Shown piece after piece: positions 33,891 to 46,252 of a DNA stretch of 64,000 nt. The notes below the pieces were generated by a model, which was not told the origin of the DNA, did no database searches, and was given only the letters and a program-made list of their open reading frames with translations. Position 1 is the first letter of the stretch. Each line of letters opens with the position of its first letter. The DNA comes from Cochliopodium minus (lineage: Eukaryota; Discosea; Himatismenida; Cochliopodiidae): assembly GCA_024220525.1 (NCBI GenBank), contig JAMYWO010000036.1:108042-172041 (forward strand), read 5' to 3'. A program made the translations under genes and the position numbers.

Positions 33891-36800
33891 ATGAACAACA
33901 ACAATAAACCTATTGTTCCCAATATCATTGCCTTTACATCGAAAATCGATAATATCTATGAGGTTCATAAAATATATCAGTCTTTTATTTTCAAAATATA
34001 TTTTTTATAAATTTTTTTTTGATTGAATCAATTTCCATATTTACCATCCATTGAATATTTAACATATCTCTTTAAAAATTTATCTATTTTAGGATATCGA
34101 AAGGAAGAAGAGTGCAATAGAAAATTTTTCCAAGATTATGAATAGCACTGAGAAATGCTTGGAAGGTATAAGATAAAATTTATATTTTAATTGATGCTCC
34201 ATATACTGTTTAATAATGATCGTTATAAAATGATACCCCTATATGATTTTTATATCATTCTTTTGTCTCATCCAATCATTTCATTATTATATTCCAGAAT
34301 TGCAGGATTTGAAGAAGCAAGCACTAAAAGAATTATCACGCATAGATGAAAGCACAGAACTTGGTAAAAAAAAAATAGAAGATAGCATTAAAATTGTGAA
34401 GATTATATAAACTGAGCTTCAATATCAAACATGAGATTGTGGATATAAAAAAATTTTATTCAACTATAAATAATATTTACGTACAAAATATCATCAATCT
34501 TTTCAATTGAGATAAAATATCATCAAAAACATCTTATTAGCATTCTGATTTGAATAATTCATCTATTAAATATTCCCTAAACATTCCACACTTCTTTTTA
34601 GCTTCTATCATCGAAGTATTCAAACAATGCGACCAACAAGTGGAAATACTTCAACTCAAAAAAAGTGAAAACATCAAAGAAATTTTAGGAAAACTCTTCG
34701 AATCGTTTAAAGATCACGAGGAAAACAAAGTAAGACTTTTTTCAAACTAAAAGATACAACAAATAAACAGATTCAACAATAAGCATTAGAGTTTTAAAAA
34801 AGATTAAATATTGAATAAAACTGTTTATTGATTATAAATTAATAAGAAAATAAAAACTGAATAATAGCGATGTAGAACACAAAACATTTCATTCAAAATT
34901 TTTTCAATATTCTTTAAAGTGAAATTTTAGATTATTGAAAAGTTTTAATTAAAAAAAAAAAAAAATTTTATTTTCTGTAGAAGGACAAAGATGAATTTGA
35001 TGAAATACATAAGAAATATTTGGACATAAACCTAAAAGTGAGAATGAGCAAAGTAGAAGACAAAGATCTTCAAAAGCAGAAAGAAGAGAAACAAAAAGAA
35101 ATAATCAGCAAGGGCGACATACTAATCAGCAAGCTCAACAAAGAGAAAGACCAAAAGGACAGCATGATCATCAACCATTTGTGCAACTTCATGGAGAACG
35201 AAATCAACTTTACTTATTCCTCTTATGAAATCGTAAAGCTTAATCAAGAGCCAAAACTCAAAGAGATCAAGAACAAACTCTCCAACAAATCCGAAGAAAA
35301 TACAAGGTAAAAAAAAAATTTAAAATATTTTTAATACTTTATTAATTCTTTTTTACATTTTTTAAAATATTTTTCAAAAATTTTTTATTTAAAAAAACCC
35401 TTCAAAAATCTTTTTCTAAAAAAATTTAATTCAATAAAAGAATTCAAATTAGCAGAAACAGAGCAAGATATAATGTAAGCACATCTCAAAATCCCCTTCC
35501 CGAAGACGAGAAAAAGAGAGGAAATTCTTTCAGAGACAGAGTCAACAACTCCTTCTCCCCCCACCCCGAAGGCAAGCTGATCATCGGGAAAGAAAGAAAC
35601 ACAACACCCATTTCGGAAAATTCGGAAATTAACAAAAACAGTTCGGATTATCAAAGACAAAACTCCGGTTCTTTTCCGAAACTCAACACTTCCCTCGATT
35701 TTTCTTCTAAAAACTCCTCCATTGACACTTCTTCTAAGAGCAGCTCGACTGATTACATCATGATCAATGAGAACGATTTTGATTCGGAGAGTGATGAGGA
35801 TAATTCTCTCATTCAGCAAAGTTCTCAGAACATTTGGAATTTAAGTGATGAGAAAGAGGGAGATATCGATCCTTTCAAAAAATGGGAAGATGTAAAAATT
35901 ATTTTAATATATTTATATAATTTATTTTAATTTTAATTTTAATTTAATTAAATATTTATTTAATTTATTTAATTTATTTTAATTTTAATTTAATATAAAA
36001 TATTTATTTAATTTTAATTTTAATTTAATATATTTTGATTTTAATGATTAACTTGACTTTATTTTAATTTCAATATTTTAAAATATTGAATTTTTTAGAT
36101 TCAAAACAAATTTGAAGTGACTCACAAAACAAAAATGAGTAACAGAGGAAGAAAAGTCCTTTCGATTGACTTGGTAGAAAAAGTGATCAACCTTTACGAA
36201 GTGAAAACCCAGAACATCACTTCCAGACCAATCAAAAACCTCCTCAAAGTTTCCCGCTCAAAAAAAAGCTACAAAAAGGTCAAATTGTGGTGGACTCGCG
36301 AAGATGGTGGCTGTGAGAGATACATTTTTCTTTCTGCCATTGAACGTGAGACTTTTTATGAAGTTTGTTGGGTCGCAAGGAGTCATCTCACCAGAGTTGT
36401 AAGTTTCAAATTATAAAAAAAAAATTTTAAAAATTCTTTTTTAATCACTTTTTTTTACACAAAATCTTCAAAAGGGACAAGAGATGATCGACGTTTTTGT
36501 TGGTACATGGAATATGGGTGAAGGTAATAATTTAAATATCATTTTTTTAAAAAAAAAGCTTCGTTTCAATCAAAGAAATTACTTTTTTGTTAAAATTGTT
36601 AATTTAAGAATTAACTAGTTAGAAATAAAAAAAAATTAGTCCAATAAATAAAAATTTTAAACAAAAAAATTTATTTTTATTTCAAAAAAAAAAAAAAAAA
36701 GCCGCACCACCAAAAGACATAAAACCATGGTTCAAACCAAAAATGGATCTGTACGTGATAACAACACAAGAAAGTGCGTACAAAACAACGAATAACCTTT

Positions 36801-39308
36801 CTTGTGAACAAGATCTTTTCAAAGTGATCGGGGACACATTAGGAAGCGACTATGTGGTTGTAGGAGGTCTTTCTTTGTTGATGATCCGTCTCGTCATTTT
36901 CGTTCACAAAAAACATGCTAATAAGATTCATCACATTGAGACTGCTTCTGAAGCTACTGGTATTGGTAATGTAATAGGAAACAAAGGTAAAAAAAAATTC
37001 TTTTATAAAATAAAAAATAAAAAAAAATGATTTTCAAAGAAATTTTGCTTTCATATTTCTAATTTTTTTATTTTTATCATAGAAATTTTATTCTTATTCA
37101 ATTTTTATTTTTATTTATTTATGTTGTATTAATTTTACAGAAATTTGATTTTGTTTTAAATTCTGTTTATTTTAATCAAATTCAAATTTTAAAATTTTTT
37201 TTTTGAGCTTTGATTTATTAATTTCATTTTTTTATTTTTATCAAAAAAATTATGTTTTAATGCAGAAAAAAAAAAAAATTTTTTAAATCAAATGCAAATT
37301 TTTAATTTTTTCTTTAAAAATCGAACAGGGGGAGTGGGAATATCGTTTTTCTTCAATGAGTCATCACTGTGCTTCATAGGATCCCACTTGGCAGCCAAAG
37401 ACAGAAAAATCGAAGAGAGAAACCAGAACTACAAAAGTATTGTGAAGGGTCTCCAACTCGAGGGACTCCGCGACACCCCCTTCGACATCACTTCTTTCTA
37501 CCATCATCTCATCTGGGCTGGTGACTTGAACTATCGTATTAACTTACCTCGTGATAAGGTCATTGGTCTTTCTAACGAGAATAAGGTTGATACTTTGTTG
37601 GAAAATGATCAACTATTTGAAGAGCAGGTNNNNNNNNNNNNNNNNNNNNNNNNNNNNNNNNNNNNNNNNNNNNNNNNNNNNNNNNNNNNNNNNNNNNNNN
37701 NNNNNNNNNNNNNNNNNNNNNNNNNNNNNTTTTAATTTTATGTTTTCACTTTGAATTAAATTTGTTTATTTTTTCATTTATTTATTTTGATTTATAATAC
37801 AGAGAAAGAAAAACTCTTTTGTGGGATTTCAAGAACAAAAAATCAAGTTCATTCCCACTTACAGATATGACCGTAACTCCATGAAATACTCTGAAGAAGT
37901 AAATTCTCAAAAAAAATGAATTTTATTTTTCATTAATTTATTTTTAATAAAATAAATTTTATTTTTTGTTGAATATTCATAGAAATTGAGAACACCTTCA
38001 TATTGTGATAGAATTTTGTGGAAATGTTTTCCTAATCATGAATTGGAGCCTGTGGAGTATGATTGTAATCATGACATAAAAACAAGGTAAAAAAAATATT
38101 CCAAAAAATAATCAAAAAAATAATTCAAAAAATCCAAAAAAATAATTAATTTAATATAATCAAAAAAAATAAAAATCAAAAAAATAATTAATTTAAATTT
38201 TATTATTTTCAACTTTATTAGTGATCATCACCCCGTTTATGGAATCTTCAAAATTCCCACACTTTTGCCTAATGTTCCTCACAAGAGAACCCCTTGTCTC
38301 ATTGAATTCGAACAAATTGAATTGAAAAATGTCAAGACTACTAATGTTGATTGTAAAAAAAAAAATTTAAATTTAAGTTTGATTTTTTAATACCTTACTT
38401 ATTTTTTAATACAGCAAAATGCTTCATTATTTTTTATTCCTCTTTGTTTAATGGAATGAAAGTAAGTAAAAAACAAGAAATACAAAATTTCAAATGGAAA
38501 AAGTCACACGTAAAAAAATTTTAAAAAAATTATTTTAATTTTAAATTTTATTTGTGTTTTATTTATTTCAATAGTAACATTTTAATCATTTATTTTTATT
38601 GTTTTATTTTTAATCGGAAAAATTTCAATTAAAAATTAAAAATTATTTTTTGATAGATGCCAGTCATGGAATCACTTATCTCAAACAAAGAATACATCCA
38701 AAACTCAAACATAAGCCTGTGTATCAAAGACAAAAACGGAGACATTGGATCCACCGTGGTGAGTCTCAAAGAGGCATGCGGAGAAAGCGCCTACTCCTTC
38801 AAACAAGAATTTCTCAACCGTGGTGTTTTGAGTGCGATCATTACTGGTGTCGTCAAAGTTGTTTGGCCTCAGGCTCAGTCTAACAAAAAAGGTCTCACTG
38901 CTTTGAAAAGAGGTTTCTTGTTGAAGCAGGGACAGAAGGTCAAGAGTTGGAAACGCAGGTGGTTCGTTTTGTTTGAGAATGGTAAATTTAATTTTTTAAA
39001 AATGAACCTTTTATTAAATTTTTTAATTGATTTTCTGAGTAATTATTTAAATTAATTCGATTTTTTTTTCATATCTTTTTTCAAAAGGATATCTTTGTTA
39101 TTTTGAGAATCAGAAGGATAGATACCCGATCCAGAAGTATAATATCAAGGGAATGGAGATCAAGTCAAACAACACCACAGGAAAGCAGAACTGTATCACC
39201 ATCGTTACTCCCAAGAGAGATCTCATCTTTTGTGCTGATGATGAGAAAGATCTTGAAAGATGGATGGAGGTTTTCAAGTCTTTGTCTGAATCTAAAAGCG
39301 ATAATTGA
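33891..39308 (+). CDS. Phosphoinositide 5-phosphatase with BAR-like N-terminus and C-terminal PH domain
   Basis: About 16 exons give roughly 1,000 residues. The first about 225 residues are long charged helices that look BAR-like. A Ser/Asn-rich linker follows, then a PH-like module (KLWWTREDGGCERYIFLSA ... ERETFYEV). The catalytic domain starts at VFVGTWNMGE (about 36490) and has VITTQES, GNKGGVGISF, IGSHLAAKD, HLIWAGDLNYR, RTPSYCDRILWK and SDHHPVYGIF, every motif needed for Mg-dependent 5-phosphate removal from PI(4,5)P2 or PI(3,4,5)P3. A C2-like segment precedes a PH domain (KRGFLLKQGQ...SWKRRWFVLFENGYLCYF...DEKDLERWMEVF). A 100-N gap (37630-37729) begins just after a GT donor; flanking exons join as LFEEQ|RKKNSF, so no coding sequence appears lost. 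TGA is at 39308. Confidence 0.92.
37630..37729. other. 100-N assembly gap in an intron of the 5-phosphatase gene
   Basis: Exactly 100 N. It starts immediately after the donor GT at 37628-37629 and the acceptor CAG lies at about 37802. Confidence 0.99.
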
Positions 39309-39748
39309 AGAAAAAATTTATAATTATTAAAAAAATTTATTTTGACATCAATCTCCCAACTTTAAAATATTTTTTTATCCTTGTTAAGATATTGAAACAA
39401 ACAAAGGATTATTCTTCAAATTTTGAAGAGTATTGTTCGACTTTAAACAATCCAAGCAATTTTAATGTAAATCGTTGTTTAGTTTAAACAAATAACCAGT
39501 TTCCAATGTTTAAAAACTTTCTTAATCTTTATAATCTCCCCATTCTTTGTATCTCAAGAATTCAGATAATAATTTTTGTTTTCCAAATCATCAATTCCAT
39601 AAATGATCAGATTTGTTTGGTGAATTTTTGATCATTCTTTTTATTTTATATTCTTGAATAATTTTGATCATTTTTAATTGAAGCAATAAACAGATTTTTT
39701 TTTTTAAATATTTATATAATAAAGGATTTATTTTGTCATTTGAATAAA
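39309..39748. other. Convergent 3' intergenic region
   Basis: About 440 bp between the ends of the 5-phosphatase (+) and L35 (-) genes. It presumably holds both 3' UTRs. I see no additional coding exon. Confidence 0.65.
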
Positions 39749-40231
39749 TTAAACTCTGACAGCAAATTTTCTTTTTGGGTTGTGAATAGCTTGTTTTCTT
39801 TGACGAATAGTTTGTGCATTTCTTTCAGATGGGCTAAGACGTCTTCTAATTGCACGTGTCTTTTTTTGTCTGAGGTCGAGAGGTTTAAATTTATGGTTAG
39901 CAAAAAATTTACGTAATTGATGTTTTTGATTTTGATTAAGAACGGTTAAAACTCTTGCGATATCTTTTCTAACTACACGACTTTGAAAAAAGAAGATGAG
40001 ATTGAGAAATAAAAAGGGATATATTCGTTTTTAATGAAATTATTATACAATGATATTTAGAAAATATATATATTTGAATATTTGAACTGATATTTACATT
40101 TTGGAAACTTTATTTGCTGCTCCTCCAGTTACTTTTGCTACTCTAAGATTAGAAAGTTCTTTTCTCAATTCATCGAGTTGTTTGTTAAGATCTTCCTTAG
40201 ATTTAGTTCTCAATTCAAATGCTTTGACCAT
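39749..40231 (-). CDS. RPL35: 60S ribosomal protein L35 (uL29)
   Basis: Two exons on the minus strand: 40231-40098 and 39980-39749. The protein (about 120 residues, the family length) begins [19 protein letters not shown] and continues [22 protein letters not shown] across a phase-2 splice, nearly identical to eukaryotic L35. The end includes [26 protein letters not shown] and [10 protein letters not shown] before TAA at 39749. L35 sits at the peptide exit tunnel of the large subunit and contacts SRP and nascent-chain factors. Each exon is short, so the gene is easily missed by ORF length alone. Divergent gene eRF1 starts 525 bp away. Confidence 0.97.
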
Positions 40232-40755
40232 TTATACTCACCCCTTTTTATATTAATTTATTATAAGTATTTTTTTCACTTTTTGTATAATATATCAACT
40301 TTAAATGAGTTAGAAAGAATATAGGATAGGTATGATATAAATAAATATTCAGAGTTGATTAATTATATTACCTTTTTTTTTTTTATTTATATAAAATTTA
40401 AAATAAAAATATAAAAAATAATTCTCTATATCAAAGTAAGCACCAAATTAAATTAAAAAAAAATTCTATAATGAAAGATTCAAACATCAATTGATTTGGT
40501 TGAATTCAAAAACAAATAATTCATGTTTTATTTTCATTTATTTGAAAATGTGATTATTTTTAAAATATACATATTTGGACATTCATTAGGAATATTATTC
40601 TATTTTGAAGATATCATTCTTTTGTTGTTCATTCTTATTATTTTCCTTTAATGAGCTTTCTACATTTCGAGATATATCATCAACAAAAAAAAAATAATTA
40701 ATCCTGAAAAATAAAAAAAAAGAAAAGAAATTAATCAATCTATAAGCTCAAAAAT
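40232..40755. other. Divergent intergenic region between L35 and eRF1
   Basis: About 520 bp, AT-rich, with the 5' flanks of two translation genes transcribed away from each other. It may hold both promoters. I see no specific regulatory motif I can defend. Confidence 0.6.
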
Positions 40756-42236
40756 ATGAGTATAAACGATATTGAAGAAGATACTGAAGAGTATATTAAG
40801 AGATGGAAAGTTAAACAACTTATCAATCAATTGAATAGCGTAAAAGGGTAAATGCTCCAAAATATAAAATAATTTATTTATTCTTTGCTCTTTTTCTAAA
40901 AAAAATAGAAATGGAACAAGTATGATTACACTCATTATCCCAAAAGGTGGTCAAGTAAGTAGAGTGCAAAAGATGTTGACAGAAGAATATGGTACCGCTA
41001 CCAACATTAAGAGTCATGTCAACAAATTATCAGTACAAGAAGGTATCAGATCTGCACAAGAGGTAAAAAAAAAAATTAAAAAAGAATTTATTATTTTTTT
41101 CTGATTATTTCTCAAATATAAATTAATAATTTCATCAAAATATTCATCCTACATTTTTTTTTTTTTGAAAGAAATTGAAACTATATAAAGAAATTCCAGA
41201 AAATGGATTGGTAGTTTGTGTTGGAAAAGTTCTTGTTGAGGGTAATAGAGAAAAGAAGATGTCAATTGATTTCGAACCTTTCAAACCAATCAACAAATTC
41301 ATTTACAAATGCGATAACAAATTCCACACAGAAGCATTGACTGAATTGTTGGAAGATGATGCAAAATATGGATTCATCATCGTGGATGGATCAGGAGCAG
41401 TGTATGCAACCTTATCAGGAAGCAACAAAGAGATCTTGGCAAGATTCACAGTAGATCTTCCAAAGAAGCATGGACGTGGAGGTCAATCTTCCATGAGATT
41501 TGCTCGTATTCGTCTTGAGAAGAGACACAACTACTTGAGAAAGGTAGCTGAAACTGCTACATCTGTTTTCATCACAAACGATTTGCCAAATGTATCTGGT
41601 TTGATTTTGGCGGGATCTTCCGTTTTCAAGAAACAATTGTCCCAAACTGATATGTTCGATAAGAGATTGAAGAGCATCGTTCTTTCTGTTATCGATATTG
41701 CTTACGGAGGTGAAGCAGGTCTCAACCAGGCCATCTTGTATGCTCAAGAAACTTTGCGTGATGTAAAATTTGTCAAAGAAAGAAAGCTTTTGTCCGCTTA
41801 CTTTGAGGAGATCAACAAGGACTCTGGCCGCTACTGCTATGGTGTTCAAGATACCATGTATGGATTGGAAGGAGGTGCAGTTGAGACCCTCATTGTATGG
41901 GAAGAACTTTCCATTAGAAGATTGGAGCTTTTGAATCCTACCACCCAAAAGAAAGAGATCAGATACATCAAGCCTGAAGACATTGGTGAACAAGCCAATT
42001 TTTATGATTCTGAAAATGTAGAGTTGGAAGTTGTTTCAGACAACTTGCTTGTTGAATGGCTCGCAGATAACTACAAAAACTATGGTGCTCGTTTGGAATT
42101 GACCACTGACAAGTCTACTGAAGGTTCTCAGTTCGCAAAGGGATTCGGAGGTATTGGTGGCTTCATGAGATTCACTTTGGAGTTTCCTGACAATGAAATT
42201 GATGAGGAGTCTTTCGATTCTGAAGACTTCATATAA
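40756..42236 (+). CDS. ETF1: Eukaryotic peptide chain release factor eRF1
   Basis: Three exons (40756 to about 40851, about 40909-41061, and about 41171-42236) encode about 437 residues, the same as human. The stop-recognition elements are intact: GNGTSMITL, TATNIKSHVN (NIKS) and YKCDNKF (YxCxxxF). The peptidyl hydrolysis motif is GRGGQSSMRF with GGQ. The C-terminal domain has VKFVKERKLLSAYF and GSQFAKGFGGIGGFMRF for eRF3 binding, then an acidic tail. It recognises all three stops in the ribosomal A site and triggers peptide release. The intact motifs fit the observed use of TAA, TAG and TGA in this window. Base composition in the large exon is less A/T-skewed than its neighbours, as expected for a highly expressed gene. 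Confidence 0.98.
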
Positions 42237-42646
42237 AATGGGTAGAGAGTAAGAGGAGGGGGAGTGTAAATTAATATTTTTTTAAAAAACTTTTTTTTTT
42301 AAAGTATTAATTTACTCGAATTTTTGTTGGATAATGGGAGTTTTTTAAAACGCATATTAGCGGGTTTTAAAGTCTAATCAACTTTAAAATTAAATCTCTC
42401 TCCTACTTTCATTTTTTTTTTTTTTTAGTTTCATTACTAAAAAAAAAAACCAACAAAATTCAAAAAAAAAAATTTTTTTATTTATAATCCGCCTTTTCTG
42501 CGTTTCCTCTTGCTCTCTTCCTTTGTTTTTTAATAATTTTTAAAGAAAAATTCTTGTAGAAAATAAGATTATAATTAAAATAATTATAAAAAACTTTTTT
42601 TTTTTTTTGAAATAATTTAATTTACATTAATAAAAAAATACATTTT
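42237..42646. other. Convergent 3' intergenic region
   Basis: About 410 bp of homopolymer-rich sequence between eRF1 (+) and the rhomboid gene (-). No gene seen. Confidence 0.65.
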
Positions 42647-43435
42647 TTAAATTTCAAAGCTTTCATTTGAATTCTTTGTTGACTTATAAAATGAGAACAA
42701 GCTAACAGATGTGAACAAAACAAAGATCAGACTGAAAAGTTGATAGGGAATCCAGACATTGTTGAAATAGAGAATTATACCTGCAAGAATTCCACTAAGA
42801 TGTCCCACAAATGATGCGTTGGGTACTAAAAGTTGTGTTATTATCAATGATGCAAAAGGGCTCAAGTATATTGGTAATTGGAGCCCATACAAATTTATTT
42901 TTTGCTTTGAAAATTTCAATGTTGCTTTTAATAATTATTTTTATTTTTTAACTTTTTTTAATTTACCAATTGTTGTCAATCCAAATACAACATTTGAAAA
43001 TCCTATTGAAAGTGTATTCTCATAATCTAATTTTAAATGAATTAGTACCCTGAAGATGATCATTTCGAGGATTGTTGATAAAATTATTAGCATGAAATTA
43101 ATTTCGAAGAAAATCAAAATTCCAAAATATTTTTCTAAAAATCTCACTCCCCACAAAACTAACATGTTGAATCCAATGTGTGTTACAGATGCATGTGAAA
43201 AACTACATGTAAATATTCTCCAAAAATTATATTGTTTAATAATCAATTCATATGAGATTCCTTTATGATGGGATGATTATGAGTAGAGATATTTCGATTA
43301 AATTAAATATTTATTACCTAATTCTTTCCAATACAAATTATATTTTATTTGAAGTGCATATATGAATATACAAATGGATATAATTAAAGATGTCGAAGGA
43401 TATTCTATTATGTCATATATTATTGGTCTTGCCAT
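42647..43435 (-). CDS. Rhomboid-family membrane protein
   Basis: Three exons give about 220 residues. Exon 1 starts at 43435 (MARPIIYDIIEYPSTS). Exon 2 (from about 43266) has NFWRIFTCSFSHASVTHIGFNM, matching the rhomboid WR and HxxxN motifs. The active-site serine region is GFSNVVFGL, where rhomboids usually have GxSG. Exon 3 (ending at the stop at 42647) carries FVGHLSGILAG with the catalytic His. Six hydrophobic segments are readable. The splice GLTTI|ATLKF uses an acceptor about 20 bases before the obvious open frame, needed to keep phase. Active rhomboids cleave membrane proteins in the bilayer. Ser and His are both present, so activity is possible despite Asn after Ser. A derlin-like or RHBDD-like non-canonical member is the alternative. 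Confidence 0.87.
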
Positions 43436-43614
43436 CGTGAAAAAACAATTCAATTTTTTTTTTTTTTAGATTTATATTTTAATCTCTTTGAAAAAGAAAA
43501 ATGAATTTCATTCTTTTCCAAAAACATCAAGTTCTAAAAAGATAATATATTTGGTATAGTTAAGATCAAAAAAAATTTATTTGAATATTTTAATAAATAA
43601 ATATATTATTTGAC

Positions 43615-46176
43615 TCAATACTTTATGATTGAAAAACTGGTGACACCATGATCAATATATTCACAACGAAGATAGATGTTTTGATTTAAATCAAAATTGG
43701 TTTTGGCAATATGGAAAGGCAAGTAACCAGAACCAATGTCGTCTTGATTGTTTTCCACTTTAACAAGAGGATCAGAAGGAGGAGGAGTCAAGTGGAAGAA
43801 TTGTCCACCCTCCGTTTTTTTGTAAATTGAAACGTAATAGTTTTTTCCAGGGGCAAAAGGGTTACTGATTTTTTGGAGGTAAGTTTTGAGATGGGTGAGA
43901 TCATATTGAGGGGGATGGGAGACATATAGTTGTTTTTCTTTGTTTTGGATTTCAACTTGAACATTGAATTTCTTTTTGAGAGTCTCAGGGAGGTTTATGG
44001 AGTTCCAGTAGGAGAGTTGATGATTGATCCCTGGGAAAGTGATTGTGACACTTGAGAGTTCTTGGTGAGTGGATTCTGCGGGGCTGAGGTTTTTAGAGAG
44101 GGTGTTTTGGTTGGATTGGAGGCAAAGTTTTATTGAATGATTGAAATCGGAGAGATTTTTTAAACCTTCGCTGCTGTTAGAGCGGAATTGGAGGGAAGTG
44201 ATGTGATCATCTGATGTAGATGCGAGTTGAAATGAAAAGTTGGAAGAATCTTCTTCTATTTTGGAAGGATCTACTACCAAAACTGATTTATTGTTGGATG
44301 CATCATTAAAAACAGCCACCGAAGAGGAGGAGACTAATTTAGTTAAAAGTCCCAAATTGTTCATGGACATAGAACTGATGAGAGAAGTGTCTATTGAAGC
44401 AAGTCCATCCTCACTCGTAAGTTCCAAGTTTACTTTGCATATCCTATTTTTTTTGAGGAGCGGTTTCAAGGAGTTGTAAGTAAAGTTTGATTTGAAAAGG
44501 TATGGAATTCTCGATTTGTGATCATCTTTGGAATGGTTGAAGGTATCTACCACCAAAAACTTTTTCTCTTCCAAATAGCTTTGTCTGCTTCTGTCAGAGT
44601 CGAGTGGAGCACTGACAGAGTTGCATTGTACCACATTGTTTTCGCTTTGGTAATTTATCACAGAAACATTGTTGGTATCCACTTCTTCTTTGTTGATTGA
44701 GAAAGCTCTTTTGTTGTGAAGATCTCTTTCTTCGTTTTCGACAATTCTCTTTGATTTATAAAGCAAGTTTTCACTTACAATTTTCTTTTCGAGTCTCTCA
44801 AAAGAATTTAAAATGTCTACTAAAGGAAAAGGAGTTCTTTCAGATGTTTCATTTTTGAAGCTGGAAAGAGCATTTTTCTTGGAGTAAGTGTTCATATCCC
44901 TATCAAAGTAGATGTTTTGGAGAGTATCCTTACAATTTCTTTCTATTGTTTCGTTTAGGTAAGGAGAAGGATTCTGAAGCTTCACTGGGAATTTTTCAAT
45001 TTTAAAATCAGAAATCAATTCGTTTTGAAATTTCAAGAAAGGAGAAAGCTCTTCTCTTGCGATCGATACTGCTCTCTCGATTTGTTGAGAAGTGACGTTA
45101 TCGGAATTAGTTTCTAAATCCAAATATAAAATCCCGTCTTCATTTCCTATGTAGAACAAATTGAAATTGGAGGCTTTTTTGATGATTGGATCTGTTTCTA
45201 TTTCGTATTTCTCGCTTTTACTGAAGCTCACCAACATTGCTCCAAATGGTTTTTCGAAGGGTATTGGAGACAAGTTTAGAGCGAGAGATGCACCATTTAT
45301 CAATAAAGTGTCTACATTAGCACCACCAATACATTTCCTCATATTTACACTCACCTAAAAAAAAAATTAAAAATAACAATAAATTGAAAAAAATTAAAAA
45401 TTAAAATTAAAATTCAAATTAATAAATTTAAAAAAACTTTCTTAATATAAATCAATAATTTTTTAAAGTAATTACTCTTATTTCATTGTTAAGACCTTTT
45501 GGAAAGAGAGGGGAGAGAAGGTGGTAGAGGGTTTTTTCTTTGTTAAAATGATTTTGTTGTTTGATTTCTTTGGTGAGGGAATCAGGGAGTTTGTAGAAGC
45601 TGTATGGTTTCTCTTGGTAGTTCACGAAGAGACTTTGTTGATGGAAATATTTGAAATGATCCATCTCCACACATACAGATGCTTCCACTCCGTCGGAATT
45701 TATTATCACTCCACCATCATTCATTGGAAAGTGTCTATAATTAAAAAAATAAATCATTTTTAAAGAGTTTTTTTTGAACAATTCTTTATTTTTTGAACGA
45801 AAAGAATATGTTATTATTTTTACAACTTATAATTTATTCATCCATCTTAATCAGAAGGATTAAGATCCCTATCAATATTCCATAAACTAAATTTGGTTTA
45901 TAATTTTCTTTTATACCTTCCCATTGTGATATTAAATGATCTACCTCCTATACTGAATGTCTTATTTAGTTCTTTCAATCCTCTTTCCCTCAATCTTTGA
46001 GCCATATTGGGTAATTGTACTATATCTTCATCTATTCCCTTATCATACTTTTCTATCTTTTTTTCTTCCCAAATCTCCATTATATGATCTTTAGTATTAC
46101 CACTATATTTTCTGATAGATGAAATTATCATCTTATTTTTGAAGTTGGGAAATATTTTCTTGTATGCCTTCATCAT
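43615..46176 (-). CDS. Divergent polynucleotide phosphorylase-like protein, probably catalytically inactive
   Basis: Three exons (46176-45917, 45734-45476, 45354-43615) give about 752 residues, the usual PNPase length. Residues of about 70-90 (NKTFSIGGRSFNITMGR) and the next exon (MNDGGVIINSDG) match the opening of the first RNase PH domain. LSPLFPKGLNNEIRV, INGASLALNLSPIPFEKPFGAML and IGNEDGILYL continue it. SFERLEKKIVSENLLYKSKR matches the helical linker before the second RNase PH domain. The second domain aligns only weakly; around FSFQLAS the catalytic Asp and Lys positions of GDMDFKVAG appear changed. A GxxG-less KH-like and an S1-like end follow. The N-terminus (MMKAYKKIFPNFKNKMIISSIRKYS) looks like a mitochondrial presequence. 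An upstream in-frame ATG at 46284 would overlap the START gene and was not chosen. Confidence 0.78.
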
Positions 46177-46252
46177 TTTGGTTGAAACAACTTTAATTTT
46201 TTTTTTCTCTTTTACAAAATATAAATAAAATTGGAAAGAGATAAAGCTGATT

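Noticed and set aside
39305-39487. Short open frame just after the 5-phosphatase stop
   Set aside because: No conserved residues, no splice context and AT-rich 3' UTR-like composition.
43615-45700. Several long plus-strand open frames (for example 44240-44479, 45521-45763) opposite the PNPase-like gene
   Set aside because: They lie antisense to a 579-codon conserved frame and encode no recognisable protein; they are shadows of the real gene.
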